This document shows positions 23,893-32,724 of a stretch of 64,000 bases of DNA, in pieces. Each line of letters opens with the position of its first letter. The first letter of the stretch is position 1. The stretch is from assembly GCA_964370715.1 (NCBI GenBank), contig CAYJKJ010000009.1:1-64000 (forward strand), given 5' to 3'. Made by a program: the position numbers and the translations under genes. The DNA comes from CAYJAY01 sp964370715 (GTDB taxonomy: Bacteria; Bacillota; Clostridia; Oscillospirales; Ruminococcaceae). The notes beneath the pieces are model-generated. The model made no database searches, was not told the origin of the DNA, and was given only the letters and a program-made list of their open reading frames with translations.

Positions 23893-25928
23893 TACTGTTC
23901 ATAAATTTTTCTGAATACTTCGGATTGTGAGAGTTCTTTTTTAATCGGGTTTTGGGTCGCCATAACGATACTTTCACCATCTTTATTCTGTGTACATTCA
24001 AAATGCGAAAGTTCGGAAAGGATATCGATAGCCGCCGCAACTTTCCCAAGGTCGAGTTGCTTAAACCTAAAGCTTAACGCCTCGTAATCCCCAAACACGA
24101 CGGGAGCTTGTCTAACCTCTCGGTAGACTATTGATATCTCCTCTCGAACGGGAGCGAATATATTTTTATCAAAGCTCGAACTTTGACAACCGCATTTAAA
24201 AGAATAGTATGAAAAAAGCGATGTATAGCTTTTTCCCGTTGTTTTGGGGCAACGGAAACAATTAAATTTAACCGAAACCATATCCCCTTTTTGAGCCGCA
24301 TATATCGAAAGGTTGTATGCGGCATCGACGATATCCCCAATCTTAAACGGCAACTTTTCCGGTGTGCAACCGAAATATGCGCCGGTCAACGTCTTTCCGT
24401 TTTTCCTTAAGGAAATTCTGCTATGCCGTTCACCAATTCTTGAAAACTCGACAACCTCTGCTTCTAGCGTTGCGAAGGTTGGTTCTTCGTTTTTCGAACC
24501 AAACGGCGAAAGCAACATAAGCTGTTTAACCGCCGTTTCGTTTATATCTTCAAATTCAACAACCGCATCTATATTTTGTTCCGAAAACGGAGCCGGCATC
24601 TCGCTCGTTTTGCAATAATCCAACACCGACGAAATAAATTCGCCAACATTTTCTCGCTTCATCGTGAAGCCCGCCGCATAATCATGTCCGCCAAAGCGAT
24701 CTAAAAACTGTTCGCCGTTTTTAATGGCGGAATAAAGCGAAAATCTTCCAACACTTCGCCCCGACCCCTTAACAACATCCCCCACAAGCGACAGAATAAT
24801 CGTGGGTTTTGAATATCTTTCGGTCAATCTTGAACACACGATTCCCGATATTCCCGAGCTATAGTGTTCGCTGGCAAAGATTAAAATCGGCTCTTTTAGA
24901 ATCGATGGATTTTCTAGGATATCTTTTGTTATGCATTCCATCATTTCTTTTTCGGAAAACTGGCGTTTAACGTTCATATCCTCCAACATCTGCGCCAGTT
25001 CCTTAGCCGTTTCGCTATCCTCCGAAGTCAACAGCGAAAACGCCGTCTCGGCGTTGCCCATACGCCCCGCCGCATTAAGCCTTGGAGCTATCTGGAAAGC
25101 TACCGTTCTTGAATCGACATTCTCAATCAAAACCCCGGCTAGTTCACACAGCGCCATAAGCCCCATGTTTTCGCTCGTCCTTAAAACTTCAAGACCTTTT
25201 TTAACGATATATCTGTTTTCCGAAACAAGCGGCATAACATCCGAAATCGTTCCAAGCGCCGCAAAACAACCGAATATCTCAACCGTTTCTTCAAAAGAAC
25301 AACCCTCGATAGCGGTTATAAGCTTAAGAACAACCCCAACTCCGGCAAGATCTTTAAACAACGTTTTGTCATCGTTTCTTCGAGGGTCAACAATCGCATA
25401 TGCATTAGGAAGGTGTTCGGGGGCTACATGATGATCGCAAACAACGGTGTCGATGCCAACGCTGTTTGCATAGTCGACCGCTTCATGCGCCGAAACTCCG
25501 TTATCCACCGTTATAATAAGCGACACGCCTTTTTGTTTCATTCGATCGATATGTTCGTTGTTAAGCCCATAGCCATCCCCCTCCCTTGTTGGAAGGGAGC
25601 AAGAAACATCGGCCCCGATGCTTTCTAGATATTGGTGAAGCGCAACGGTAGAGGTTATCCCGTCTACGTCGTAATCTCCAAAGATTTCGATAGACTCCCC
25701 GTCCTCGATAGCCCTTGTTATCCTCTCGACCGCCTTTGCCATATCCGCCATTATAAAAGGATCTTGAACGTGTAGCCCTGCCAAAAGAAAATGTTCTGCC
25801 GCTTTTGGTTCATCAAATCCACGAGATACCAAAACGGTTGCAACAAGGCGTTTTAATTTGAGAGTCTTTGCAAGGTTTTTAACCTTTTGGTTATCTATCT
25901 CTCTTATTGTCCAACGTTTAAGCGACAT
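23892..25928 (-). CDS. recJ: Single-stranded-DNA exonuclease RecJ
   Basis: 5'-3' single-strand exonuclease used in recombination and repair. Motifs: DYDVDG (85-90), CDHH near 163, and the DHHA1 motif GGHDYAAGF near 405, followed by the OB-like RecJ domain. The 678-residue length is within range. A C-terminal addition has four cysteines (Cys557, 560, 579, 581; CxxC-x18-CxC), which may bind zinc. It heads the recJ-relA-dtd run; the apt gene found between recJ and relA in many Firmicutes is missing. Confidence 0.92.
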   Translation of the reverse strand: MSLKRWTIREIDNQKVKNLAKTLKLKRLVATVLVSRGFDEPKAAEHFLLAGLHVQDPFIMADMAKAVERITRAIEDGESIEIFGDYDVDGITSTVALHQYLESIGADVSCSLPTREGDGYGLNNEHIDRMKQKGVSLIITVDNGVSAHEAVDYANSVGIDTVVCDHHVAPEHLPNAYAIVDPRRNDDKTLFKDLAGVGVVLKLITAIEGCSFEETVEIFGCFAALGTISDVMPLVSENRYIVKKGLEVLRTSENMGLMALCELAGVLIENVDSRTVAFQIAPRLNAAGRMGNAETAFSLLTSEDSETAKELAQMLEDMNVKRQFSEKEMMECITKDILENPSILKEPILIFASEHYSSGISGIVCSRLTERYSKPTIILSLVGDVVKGSGRSVGRFSLYSAIKNGEQFLDRFGGHDYAAGFTMKRENVGEFISSVLDYCKTSEMPAPFSEQNIDAVVEFEDINETAVKQLMLLSPFGSKNEEPTFATLEAEVVEFSRIGERHSRISLRKNGKTLTGAYFGCTPEKLPFKIGDIVDAAYNLSIYAAQKGDMVSVKFNCFRCPKTTGKSYTSLFSYYSFKCGCQSSSFDKNIFAPVREEISIVYREVRQAPVVFGDYEALSFRFKQLDLGKVAAAIDILSELSHFECTQNKDGESIVMATQNPIKKELSQSEVFRKIYEQ

Positions 25929-25967
25929 AACCTTTTTCCTTTCTGTTGTTTGTTATTTATGTTAGTA

Positions 25968-27557
25968 TTATTTTTTATAAGGTTTATATCTTTCGATAAT
26001 TCTTGTAGCAACCTTTGTGCCATCTACCGCCGAACTCATTATGCCGCCGGCATATCCCGCTCCCTCGCCACAAGGATATATCCCTTGAAAACCTACAGCG
26101 TTAAAGTTTTCATCTCGGTTAATTTTAACGGGGGAAGAGGTTCGAGTTTCGGGCCCTGTTAGTATTGCGTCGCTATCTTTAAAGCAACCAAGCTTTTTAG
26201 AAAACGCATTAATTCCATCTTTAAGCGCCGACGATATCTCGCCTCCAAAAAGTTTCGATACGTCAAAAGCCACAAGTTCAAAAGGATAGCTCGGTTTAAC
26301 GCTTGTTATATTAAAAGCAGCCTTTCCTTCGTTAAGGCTTTTAACATCGGTAGCAACCCCTTTAAACCCACCGCCCGCCATCTCAAAAGCTTTTGTTTCG
26401 ATCGTTCGCTGATAGTTGATAGCGTTAAACGGATTATCTCCAAAATCTTTTGGAGACACCGACACACAGATTGCGCTGTTGGAATTGACCGCTCCCCTTG
26501 CGTGATAGCTCATGCCGTTTGTTAATATTCCGCCCTGTTCGCTGGCGGCTGCTATTACCTCGCCGCCCGGACACATACAAAAGCTATAGACAGCTCGGTT
26601 ACCTATATGGCAAGACAGGGCATATTCCGCCGACGGCAACAACGGATTTCCGGCATTTTTTCCGAAAACGCTCTGTTCAACGCTGTTTCTATGATGCTCT
26701 ATTCTCATGCCAACCGAAAAAGGCTTTGCCGAAATAACAAGGTCTTTTTTTGCCAAAAGTTCGAAAACCTCTCGTGCGCCGTTGCCTACCGCAAGAATTA
26801 ATATATCGGTAGCTATCTCATCTGCCGACGTTTTAATCCCTCTTATCCTATTATTTTTAACATCTATATCAACAAGTTTTTGATTAAAACGAACATCGCC
26901 GCCAAGCTTTATAATCTCGTTACGTATATTCTCGACAACCGTTTTTAATATATCGGTTCCGATATGCGGTTTTGCTTGAAACATTATCTCTTTTGGTGCG
27001 CCAAACTCGACAAACGTTTTAAGCACCGTTTCGGAAAGAGGATCGTTTATCCTAGTCGTTAGTTTTCCGTCGGAAAACGTTCCCGCTCCCCCCTCGCCAA
27101 ACTGTATGTTGGACTGTGGGTTTAATGTTCCTGTTTTAAAAAATTCCTCCACCGTCTTTGTTCGTTCCGAAACGTTTTGACCTTGTTCGATAACAATTGG
27201 GCAAAATCCAAAACGAGCAAGCTCTAGCGCCGAAAACATTCCGCAAGGACCAAAACCAATGATAACCGGCCTTGTTTCAAGCGGCGTTTCCCCTAAAATT
27301 TTGGTTTGTTCCGGCTGTTGTTTAAGCCTTACAAAATCGAATTTTTCCGCAAGAGACAGTTCCAGCTTTTCCGACTTTAGCAAAAAACAAACGGAACACA
27401 CCAAAAAAACCGAGCCGTGACGCGCGTCGTATGAAACACGATGTATCACGGCTTGTTCGATTTGCGAGGAGGAGAGCGAAAGTTTTTTCGCTCCCTCCCA
27501 TTTTGCATCTTCAAGGTTTTTGCCGAGCGGGATTCTTATTCCCGATACTATTATCAT
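25968..27557 (-). CDS. FAD-dependent dehydrogenase-like protein (COG2509 type)
   Basis: A 529-residue flavoprotein: an N-terminal unique domain of about 95 residues, then the FAD Rossmann motif GFGPCGMFSALELARFG from residue 101, a middle FSDGKLTTR segment and a C-terminal YPCGEGAGYAGGI motif that closes over the flavin. It belongs to a conserved NAD(P)/FAD-dependent oxidoreductase family, widespread in Firmicutes, without a known substrate. It lies between cdaR and recJ in the same direction with short gaps (12 and 39 bases). Confidence 0.82.
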   Translation of the reverse strand: MIIVSGIRIPLGKNLEDAKWEGAKKLSLSSSQIEQAVIHRVSYDARHGSVFLVCSVCFLLKSEKLELSLAEKFDFVRLKQQPEQTKILGETPLETRPVIIGFGPCGMFSALELARFGFCPIVIEQGQNVSERTKTVEEFFKTGTLNPQSNIQFGEGGAGTFSDGKLTTRINDPLSETVLKTFVEFGAPKEIMFQAKPHIGTDILKTVVENIRNEIIKLGGDVRFNQKLVDIDVKNNRIRGIKTSADEIATDILILAVGNGAREVFELLAKKDLVISAKPFSVGMRIEHHRNSVEQSVFGKNAGNPLLPSAEYALSCHIGNRAVYSFCMCPGGEVIAAASEQGGILTNGMSYHARGAVNSNSAICVSVSPKDFGDNPFNAINYQRTIETKAFEMAGGGFKGVATDVKSLNEGKAAFNITSVKPSYPFELVAFDVSKLFGGEISSALKDGINAFSKKLGCFKDSDAILTGPETRTSSPVKINRDENFNAVGFQGIYPCGEGAGYAGGIMSSAVDGTKVATRIIERYKPYKK

Positions 27558-27569
27558 ATTATAAACCGC

Positions 27570-28823
27570 CTATTTAGGTGTTGCATTAACTAAAACGCTG
27601 TAGTTTCCGGCAACAAATACCGAATCGGAGGAGGGGATTTCAAACCGAACCGGAATGCTGTATTCCCCGTTTCGTATCGTTGTTTGCCCAAGATCCGCTA
27701 TCGCTACTATCGAACCCGAAAGAAGTTCATCAACAACTGCGCTTTCCCCTATTACAACAACGTTTCTAATCTCGTTTGTTTTAAGCGTAACATCATAGGT
27801 TGTTGGAATATTCACAAGGCGAATATCTTCTACCCTTATTTGTTTGCTTGAAAGTTTGCTTTGCGAGAAGGTGACGGTAACCGTTTTAACGTTGTTAAGG
27901 TTCGCATACCCCGTTGGCAGTTCGATCTCGAATTCATAATCATCGCCTATGTTAAACGCCGCAAGATCGATATATCCAACCGTTCTCGGAGTAAGTGTGT
28001 CGATAACCGATTCTACCGCCGCAATATCTATCTCGCTCGGGGTGATGGTGTATTCAAGCGTAGTTAGATCAAACCCGTCGGGAGCATTAAGGAAACCAAT
28101 TTCAAGCGGCAACGTTGCGCTCTTTAATATCGGAACCGAAACATCAACCTGCTCGAAATCTACCAAAAGCCCCTCGGTTGAAACTTCGTTTCCATGCACA
28201 TCGATAAGCTTAAGATCGCTCTTTAGCACCACCGATTCCGAAAGTTCCTCTGTAACGGTGTTGACCGCAATAACGGTGTCGACAACCGAAAGCAGTTCAA
28301 CGCTTCCCGATATAACAACCTCGGCAGGTGTTGCGGTTATCGTTCCGACGGTGTAGCCCTCCGCAACCGTTATACCCTCTATTTCGGGTTCAACCGTTTT
28401 TCTAACCGATTCCGATTGATCAAAACGAAGCGTTATAATCGGCTCTTCTATCGATTCGATTATATAGCTAACGCTGGTGTCGGCTCTCGTTGCATTAAGT
28501 CTTAAGTCATACACCCCGGCTTCGCTCACCGATGTGAAGTCCGGCGTTACGACGATGTCATTTTTAGTAAGCGAACCTACAATGTTTCGGTCGCCCTCGA
28601 CCCTAACGGTGACGGTGTGGATAGTTTGGTCGATGATATCGATGCCTTTGCTTTTATAAACGTCGCTGTTAAGGTATTGAACCGGAACATTTCTAATCGT
28701 AACTATCGTGTTTGTGCTAATCGAATATGCAACGATAAACCAAAAAACCAACGCACATATAAGCGAAAACACAAGCGTGAACGTTTTATTCTTCAAAAGA
28801 TTTGCAAGCGTTATCTTTTTCAT
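27570..28823 (-). CDS. cdaR: YbbR-domain regulator of diadenylate cyclase
   Basis: Membrane-anchored extracytoplasmic protein that controls CdaA. It has a short cytoplasmic start, a membrane helix at about residues 13-33, and four YbbR repeats (each about 80 residues, with the recurrent V-x-V-x-G strand patterns such as VVISGSVELL) ending in PVRFEIPSS. 417 residues. Its ATG overlaps the end of cdaA by 4 bases, the usual cdaA-cdaR order. glmM, the usual third gene of the operon, does not follow. Confidence 0.9.
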   Translation of the reverse strand: MKKITLANLLKNKTFTLVFSLICALVFWFIVAYSISTNTIVTIRNVPVQYLNSDVYKSKGIDIIDQTIHTVTVRVEGDRNIVGSLTKNDIVVTPDFTSVSEAGVYDLRLNATRADTSVSYIIESIEEPIITLRFDQSESVRKTVEPEIEGITVAEGYTVGTITATPAEVVISGSVELLSVVDTVIAVNTVTEELSESVVLKSDLKLIDVHGNEVSTEGLLVDFEQVDVSVPILKSATLPLEIGFLNAPDGFDLTTLEYTITPSEIDIAAVESVIDTLTPRTVGYIDLAAFNIGDDYEFEIELPTGYANLNNVKTVTVTFSQSKLSSKQIRVEDIRLVNIPTTYDVTLKTNEIRNVVVIGESAVVDELLSGSIVAIADLGQTTIRNGEYSIPVRFEIPSSDSVFVAGNYSVLVNATPK

Positions 28824-29680
28824 TTTTGTTTCCTCCCAAAAAAGCGACTGGGTTTTTTCTCGACTTCGGGCGGTATTATATCGCTAATTAATATCTTCAA
28901 AAGGCTTTCTTTGTCAAGTCGTCTTATAATCATTCCGCTTTTTGCAAGCGAAACAATTCCGGTTTCTTCCGAAACAACGATAACAACTGCGTCGCTGTCT
29001 TCGCTCATTCCGATAGCGGCTCTATGCCTTGTCCCCATGTCTTTTCCGATATCCGAAGTGCTGGTCAACGGCAAAAGGCAACCGGCGGCTTTAACCTTTC
29101 CGTCTTCGATTACAACCGCCCCATCATGTAGCGGCGAACCATCATAGAAGATAGTTTCGATTATCGATTGTGTGCAGTCGGCGTTGATAACGGTTCCCGT
29201 TTCAACGATATCGCCAAGTTGCGTCACCCGTTGCACAACGATTAAAGCACCTGTTTTTTTGCGAGACATCGCCTCCACGCTGTCGGCAAGCTCTTCGATA
29301 GAGTTGTTCCATATAGTGTACATTTCGGAATGGGAGCGCCCCATAAAAAACGAAAGGCTAAATTTCCCTCGGCTTAGCTGGTCGATAGCACGGCGAAGTT
29401 CGGGTTGGAAAACGATAATAAGCGCAATAAAAGCTATCTGCAAAATGTTTTCCATAAGGAAGGTAACAGCTTTTAGATTAAACTGCACAGCGAGAAAATA
29501 ACCGGCAAGAAATATCACAACCCCTTTAAGAAGTTGCAACGCTCTTGTCTGTTTAACAAGGCTAATCGTTCCGTATATGATAACCGTCATTAACAAAACA
29601 TCCACGACATCACGCCATGTTGTTGTGTTGCGAAGGTTTATAATAATATCTTCAAGCAAAGCTGATAAAGTTTCAAACAA
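28820..29680 (-). CDS. cdaA: Diadenylate cyclase CdaA
   Basis: Makes cyclic di-AMP from two ATP; this messenger controls potassium, osmolyte and cell-wall balance. 286 residues: three N-terminal membrane helices (about 28-95), a short coiled segment, and the DAC domain with DGA at 186-188 and RHR at 218-220, both required for catalysis. It starts with TTG, with AAAGGA 10 bases upstream. A consensus promoter lies 40-68 bases before the start, and this is the first gene of the long leftward run through cdaR and the FAD protein to recJ. Confidence 0.94.
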   Translation of the reverse strand: MFETLSALLEDIIINLRNTTTWRDVVDVLLMTVIIYGTISLVKQTRALQLLKGVVIFLAGYFLAVQFNLKAVTFLMENILQIAFIALIIVFQPELRRAIDQLSRGKFSLSFFMGRSHSEMYTIWNNSIEELADSVEAMSRKKTGALIVVQRVTQLGDIVETGTVINADCTQSIIETIFYDGSPLHDGAVVIEDGKVKAAGCLLPLTSTSDIGKDMGTRHRAAIGMSEDSDAVVIVVSEETGIVSLAKSGMIIRRLDKESLLKILISDIIPPEVEKKPSRFFGRKQK

Positions 29681-29719
29681 AACAAATTCATCCTTTAATT
29701 ATTTTATATACGATAAACT

Positions 29720-29748
29720 ATTATAACACTTTTTTTGTGTTTATCCAA
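29720..29748 (-). promoter_or_regulatory. Sigma-A promoter of cdaA
   Basis: Minus-strand TTGGAT (29743-29748), 17 bases, TATAAT (29720-29725). Confidence 0.7.
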
Positions 29749-29790
29749 TTCAAAGTTATGAATATTTAGAAAATTCCCAAATTATTTTTG

Positions 29791-30933
29791 CTATTTTTGC
29801 ATAAGCACAACAGCATGGGAACAAACGCCCTCTCCCGTTCCGGTAAAGCCGAGATGTTCTTCGGTTGTCGCTTTAACATTAACCGCCGAAAGGTCAATTT
29901 CCATGCAGTTTGCTATGTTTTGGCGCATAGTGTCGATATAGTTCCTAAGTTTTGGAGCTTGGCAGATAACGGTAGCATCAACATTAACAACGCCATATCC
30001 CTTTTGTTTCACCTGTTCCATAACTTTCGAAAGCAACAAAATGCTGCTTATTCCGCTATAGCTTTGATCGTTATCGGGGAACAGCTTCCCAATATCACCA
30101 ATAGCCAAAGCTCCAACTATAGCATCCATAACCGCATGAACCAAAACATCCGCATCGGAATGCCCGAGAAGGCCTTTTTCGTAAGGGATTTCAACTCCAC
30201 CTAAAATGAATTTTCGCCCTTCGACCAATCTATGAACATCATAACCATGGCCTATCCTTAAACTATTGTTAGAATTATTTTTATTCATATTCTCAACATC
30301 CCCGGGATTTGTTATTTTTATGTTGGATGTTTCCCCCTTAACAGGGAATATCTTCAACCCTTTTCGTTCGAGCAGTTCGCAATCATCAAAAGCATCGCTC
30401 TCCCCTTTCGAAGCTTCAACATAAAGTTGTTTCAAAAAAACCTGTGGTGTCGCTACTGTTTTAAGGCGATTTCGGTTTGGCGTTTCGGTTATAAATCCAT
30501 CCTCCCCGATAACCTTGATAGTGTCGACAACGTCAAGGCAGGGCGCCGCCGCTTTATGTATAAACGCCGATTTTATAACCTCGGTTATAAGCCGGTCGCT
30601 AACATATGGTCTTGCGGCATCATGGATACAGATATAATCTGCATCTTGCGGAACATTTTCAATCGCTTTTTGCACCGACGAAAACCTATTATGAGCGCCT
30701 TTTGCAACCGAAACCAGCTTTGATATGCCGTTTTTGCTACAGCTTTTTTTTATATCCTCTATCTTTTCGGCGGTTGTAACGACAACGATATAATCTATTA
30801 GTTGGTTGTTTTGCATAGCTTTAATCGATCTTTCCAAAACAGTTTCGCCGCCCAAATCGATCGACAGTTTGTCCTTCCCCATTCTAGAAGAACTCCCTGC
30901 CGCCGCTATAATTGCGCAAGTTTTTTTGTTCAT
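29791..30933 (-). CDS. ispDF: Bifunctional IspD/IspF (MEP pathway)
   Basis: Carries two activities of the methylerythritol phosphate isoprenoid pathway. Residues 1-216 are IspD (AAAGSSSRMGKDK at 10-22, CTP binding; HDAARPYV near 105), which makes CDP-methylerythritol. Residues 225-380 are IspF (GHGYDVHRL with the zinc Asp/His, and the FTGTGEGV end), which cyclises the phosphorylated product. An eight-residue Asn-rich linker joins them. The start ATG at 30933 follows GGGGGA at 5 bases. The fusion is well known in proteobacteria and less usual in Clostridia. IspE acts between the two steps and is not nearby. Confidence 0.93.
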   Translation of the reverse strand: MNKKTCAIIAAAGSSSRMGKDKLSIDLGGETVLERSIKAMQNNQLIDYIVVVTTAEKIEDIKKSCSKNGISKLVSVAKGAHNRFSSVQKAIENVPQDADYICIHDAARPYVSDRLITEVIKSAFIHKAAAPCLDVVDTIKVIGEDGFITETPNRNRLKTVATPQVFLKQLYVEASKGESDAFDDCELLERKGLKIFPVKGETSNIKITNPGDVENMNKNNSNNSLRIGHGYDVHRLVEGRKFILGGVEIPYEKGLLGHSDADVLVHAVMDAIVGALAIGDIGKLFPDNDQSYSGISSILLLSKVMEQVKQKGYGVVNVDATVICQAPKLRNYIDTMRQNIANCMEIDLSAVNVKATTEEHLGFTGTGEGVCSHAVVLMQK

Positions 30934-31166
30934 TATATCCCCCAAAAATAGTTTTGTCGTTTAAGTCTACTTTATCCCACAATAAGTTTATATTCCAAAA
31001 CTTAAATATAACTTAATATTACTTTATAAACTGTAGCACAACGATATAAATATATCAACATAAAGCATCGTAAAAATTATATTTCTAATAAAAATATCGA
31101 CTGTTTAAATAAATTGGATTGACCTAATGTTAGTTTACGCCACCCCCAAAAAAACAGCTATACAAT

Positions 31167-31199
31167 AAGGGCTATGACATAATCGTCACAGCCCTTTTT
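31167..31199 (-). terminator. Intrinsic terminator after gapA
   Basis: 12-base arms AAGGGCTATGAC (31167-31178) and GTCACAGCCCTT (31184-31195), one mismatch, flanked by A-rich and T-rich runs, 20 bases after the gapA stop. Between it and ispDF (30934-31166) I see only AT-rich DNA. Confidence 0.8.
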
Positions 31200-31215
31200 A
31201 ACTAATAAGTTTAAC

Positions 31216-32229
31216 TTATTTTACGCTATCCATGTGTTTAACAAGGTCTAGAAGTTTGTTGCTATAGCCCCATTCGTTGTCATACCAAGAAACGAGTTTA
31301 ACAAACTTATCTGTAAGCGCAATACCTGCTTTTGCATCAAAGATAGAAGTTCTGTCGTCTGTTGTGAAGTCGCTTGAAACAACAGCTTCTTCAGTGTAGC
31401 CGAGGATTCCTTTGAAAGAACCTTCGCTAGCTTTTTTGATAACTGCGCAGATTTCATCATATGTTGCAGCTTTTTTGAGGTTAACTGTCAAGTCAACAAC
31501 CGAAACATCGAGGGTAGGAACGCGGAAAGCCATACCTGTGAGTTTTCCGTTAAGCGAAGGAATAACTTTACCAACAGCTTTTGCTGCGCCTGTCGATGAA
31601 GGAATGATGTTGTTTTGAGCAGCTCTTCCGCCTCTCCAGTCTTTCTTGGAAGCAGAGTCAACAGTTTTTTGTGTTCCTGTTGTTGCGTGAACCGTTGTCA
31701 TAAGGCCGTCTTCAATTCCGAATTCGTCGTTGATGACTTTAGCCAAAGGAGCAAGGCAGTTTGTTGTGCATGATGCGTTTGAAACAACGTCCATGTCGTT
31801 TGTGTATGTTTCAAGGTTAACTCCGCAAACAAACATAGGAGCGTCTGCAGAAGGAGCCGAGATAACAACTTTTTTTGCTCCGCCTTTGATGTGTGCAGAA
31901 GCTTTTTCGATAGTTGTGAAAACGCCTGTTGATTCAACAACATATTCAGCGCCGGCAGCTCCCCAAGGAATTTGTGTTGGGTCCATTTCTTTGTAGACTT
32001 TAACGTTGTCGCCGTTAACTGTTAGGTCGTCGCCGTTTGCTTTGATTTCAGCTTTGAAAACACCGTGTACTGTGTCATACTTAGTCATGTATGCCATGTA
32101 TTCTGCGCTGTCCATAAATGGATCGTTTATTGCTACAACGTCGAATACTTCGGGTTGCATGATAGCCGCACGGAAAACAAGGCGACCGATTCTTCCAAAA
32201 CCATTAATGCCGATTTTAATTTTTGCCAT
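31216..32229 (-). CDS. gapA: Glyceraldehyde-3-phosphate dehydrogenase, type I
   Basis: Glycolytic enzyme converting glyceraldehyde 3-phosphate to 1,3-bisphosphoglycerate with NAD. Residues: GINGFGRIGR (7-16, nucleotide binding), Asp36 in AIND (NAD rather than NADP), the active-site SNASCTTNC with Cys154, and the C-terminal WYDNEWGYS. 337 residues, normal length. AAGGAG precedes the ATG. It is a single gene with its own promoter and terminator and, unlike its neighbours, favours a narrow codon set, as expected for high expression. Confidence 0.97.
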   Translation of the reverse strand: MAKIKIGINGFGRIGRLVFRAAIMQPEVFDVVAINDPFMDSAEYMAYMTKYDTVHGVFKAEIKANGDDLTVNGDNVKVYKEMDPTQIPWGAAGAEYVVESTGVFTTIEKASAHIKGGAKKVVISAPSADAPMFVCGVNLETYTNDMDVVSNASCTTNCLAPLAKVINDEFGIEDGLMTTVHATTGTQKTVDSASKKDWRGGRAAQNNIIPSSTGAAKAVGKVIPSLNGKLTGMAFRVPTLDVSVVDLTVNLKKAATYDEICAVIKKASEGSFKGILGYTEEAVVSSDFTTDDRTSIFDAKAGIALTDKFVKLVSWYDNEWGYSNKLLDLVKHMDSVK

Positions 32230-32290
32230 AAATCTATAACTCCTTAAAAATAAAATATAATTTGATATCTAGTTATTAATATCCGTTAAA

Positions 32291-32319
32291 ATTATATCAA
32301 ATTAACTTTTATTATACAA
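32291..32319 (-). promoter_or_regulatory. Sigma-A promoter of gapA
   Basis: Minus-strand TTGTAT (32314-32319), 17 bases, TATAAT (32291-32296). The leader before gapA is about 55 bases. The remaining DNA to 32508 is AT-rich and shows nothing else. Confidence 0.6.
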
Positions 32320-32508
32320 TAGCGTGAAATTGCTGTATTTTAAAGCTGTTTTTATAAAAATATTGTAAAGGTTTTATTATATTTCTCATTTTCTCATAAC
32401 TAGTTGCATTTTTCTTTAAATTATTGGCTTAAATTTACACATTTATTAAATTTTTATTTAGTTTTTATAAATCATGTATTACTTTTGTTGTGATTTTCGT
32501 TTAAATGC

Positions 32509-32536
32509 TTGACAAAAAAATTGCATATTGTATTAT
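32509..32536 (+). promoter_or_regulatory. Promoter of the surface repeat protein gene
   Basis: TTGACA (32509-32514), 16 bases, TATTAT (32531-32536). It gives a leader of about 180 bases before the start codon. Confidence 0.6.
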
Positions 32537-32580
32537 ATATGTATATATTAAAATCTGTATAGAAAATATAAAATAATAAA

Positions 32581-32636
32581 AAATTGAAAATATATTTTAT
32601 CTTAAGGAAAATTTGAGGATAAATTTTCAATTTTTG
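32581..32636 (+). promoter_or_regulatory. Possible attenuator in the surface-protein leader
   Basis: AAAATTGAAAAT (32581-32592) can pair with ATTTTCAATTTT (32624-32635), which runs into TTTTTG. GAAAATTT (32608-32615) can pair with AAATTTTC (32622-32629). The two stems share bases 32624-32629 and exclude each other. Stems are almost only A-T, so chance is possible. The rest of the leader (32637-32712) matches no riboswitch I know. Confidence 0.3.
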
Positions 32637-32724
32637 GGTTGTGAGCGCTGAGGCAAAAGCATATTTCTAACGATTGAAAGCTTATAGCTAAAGTGTAAAA
32701 AACCAAAACAATGAAGGAGTGGTT

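Noticed and set aside
30946..31166. Gene or structured RNA between gapA and ispDF
   Set aside because: Only very short frames without ribosome sites and AT-rich sequence; a TTGACC is present but with no matching -10.
32637..32712. Cyclic di-GMP riboswitch in the surface-protein leader
   Set aside because: GGCAAAAGC and GAAAGC only superficially resemble the GEMM motifs; the paired regions are missing.
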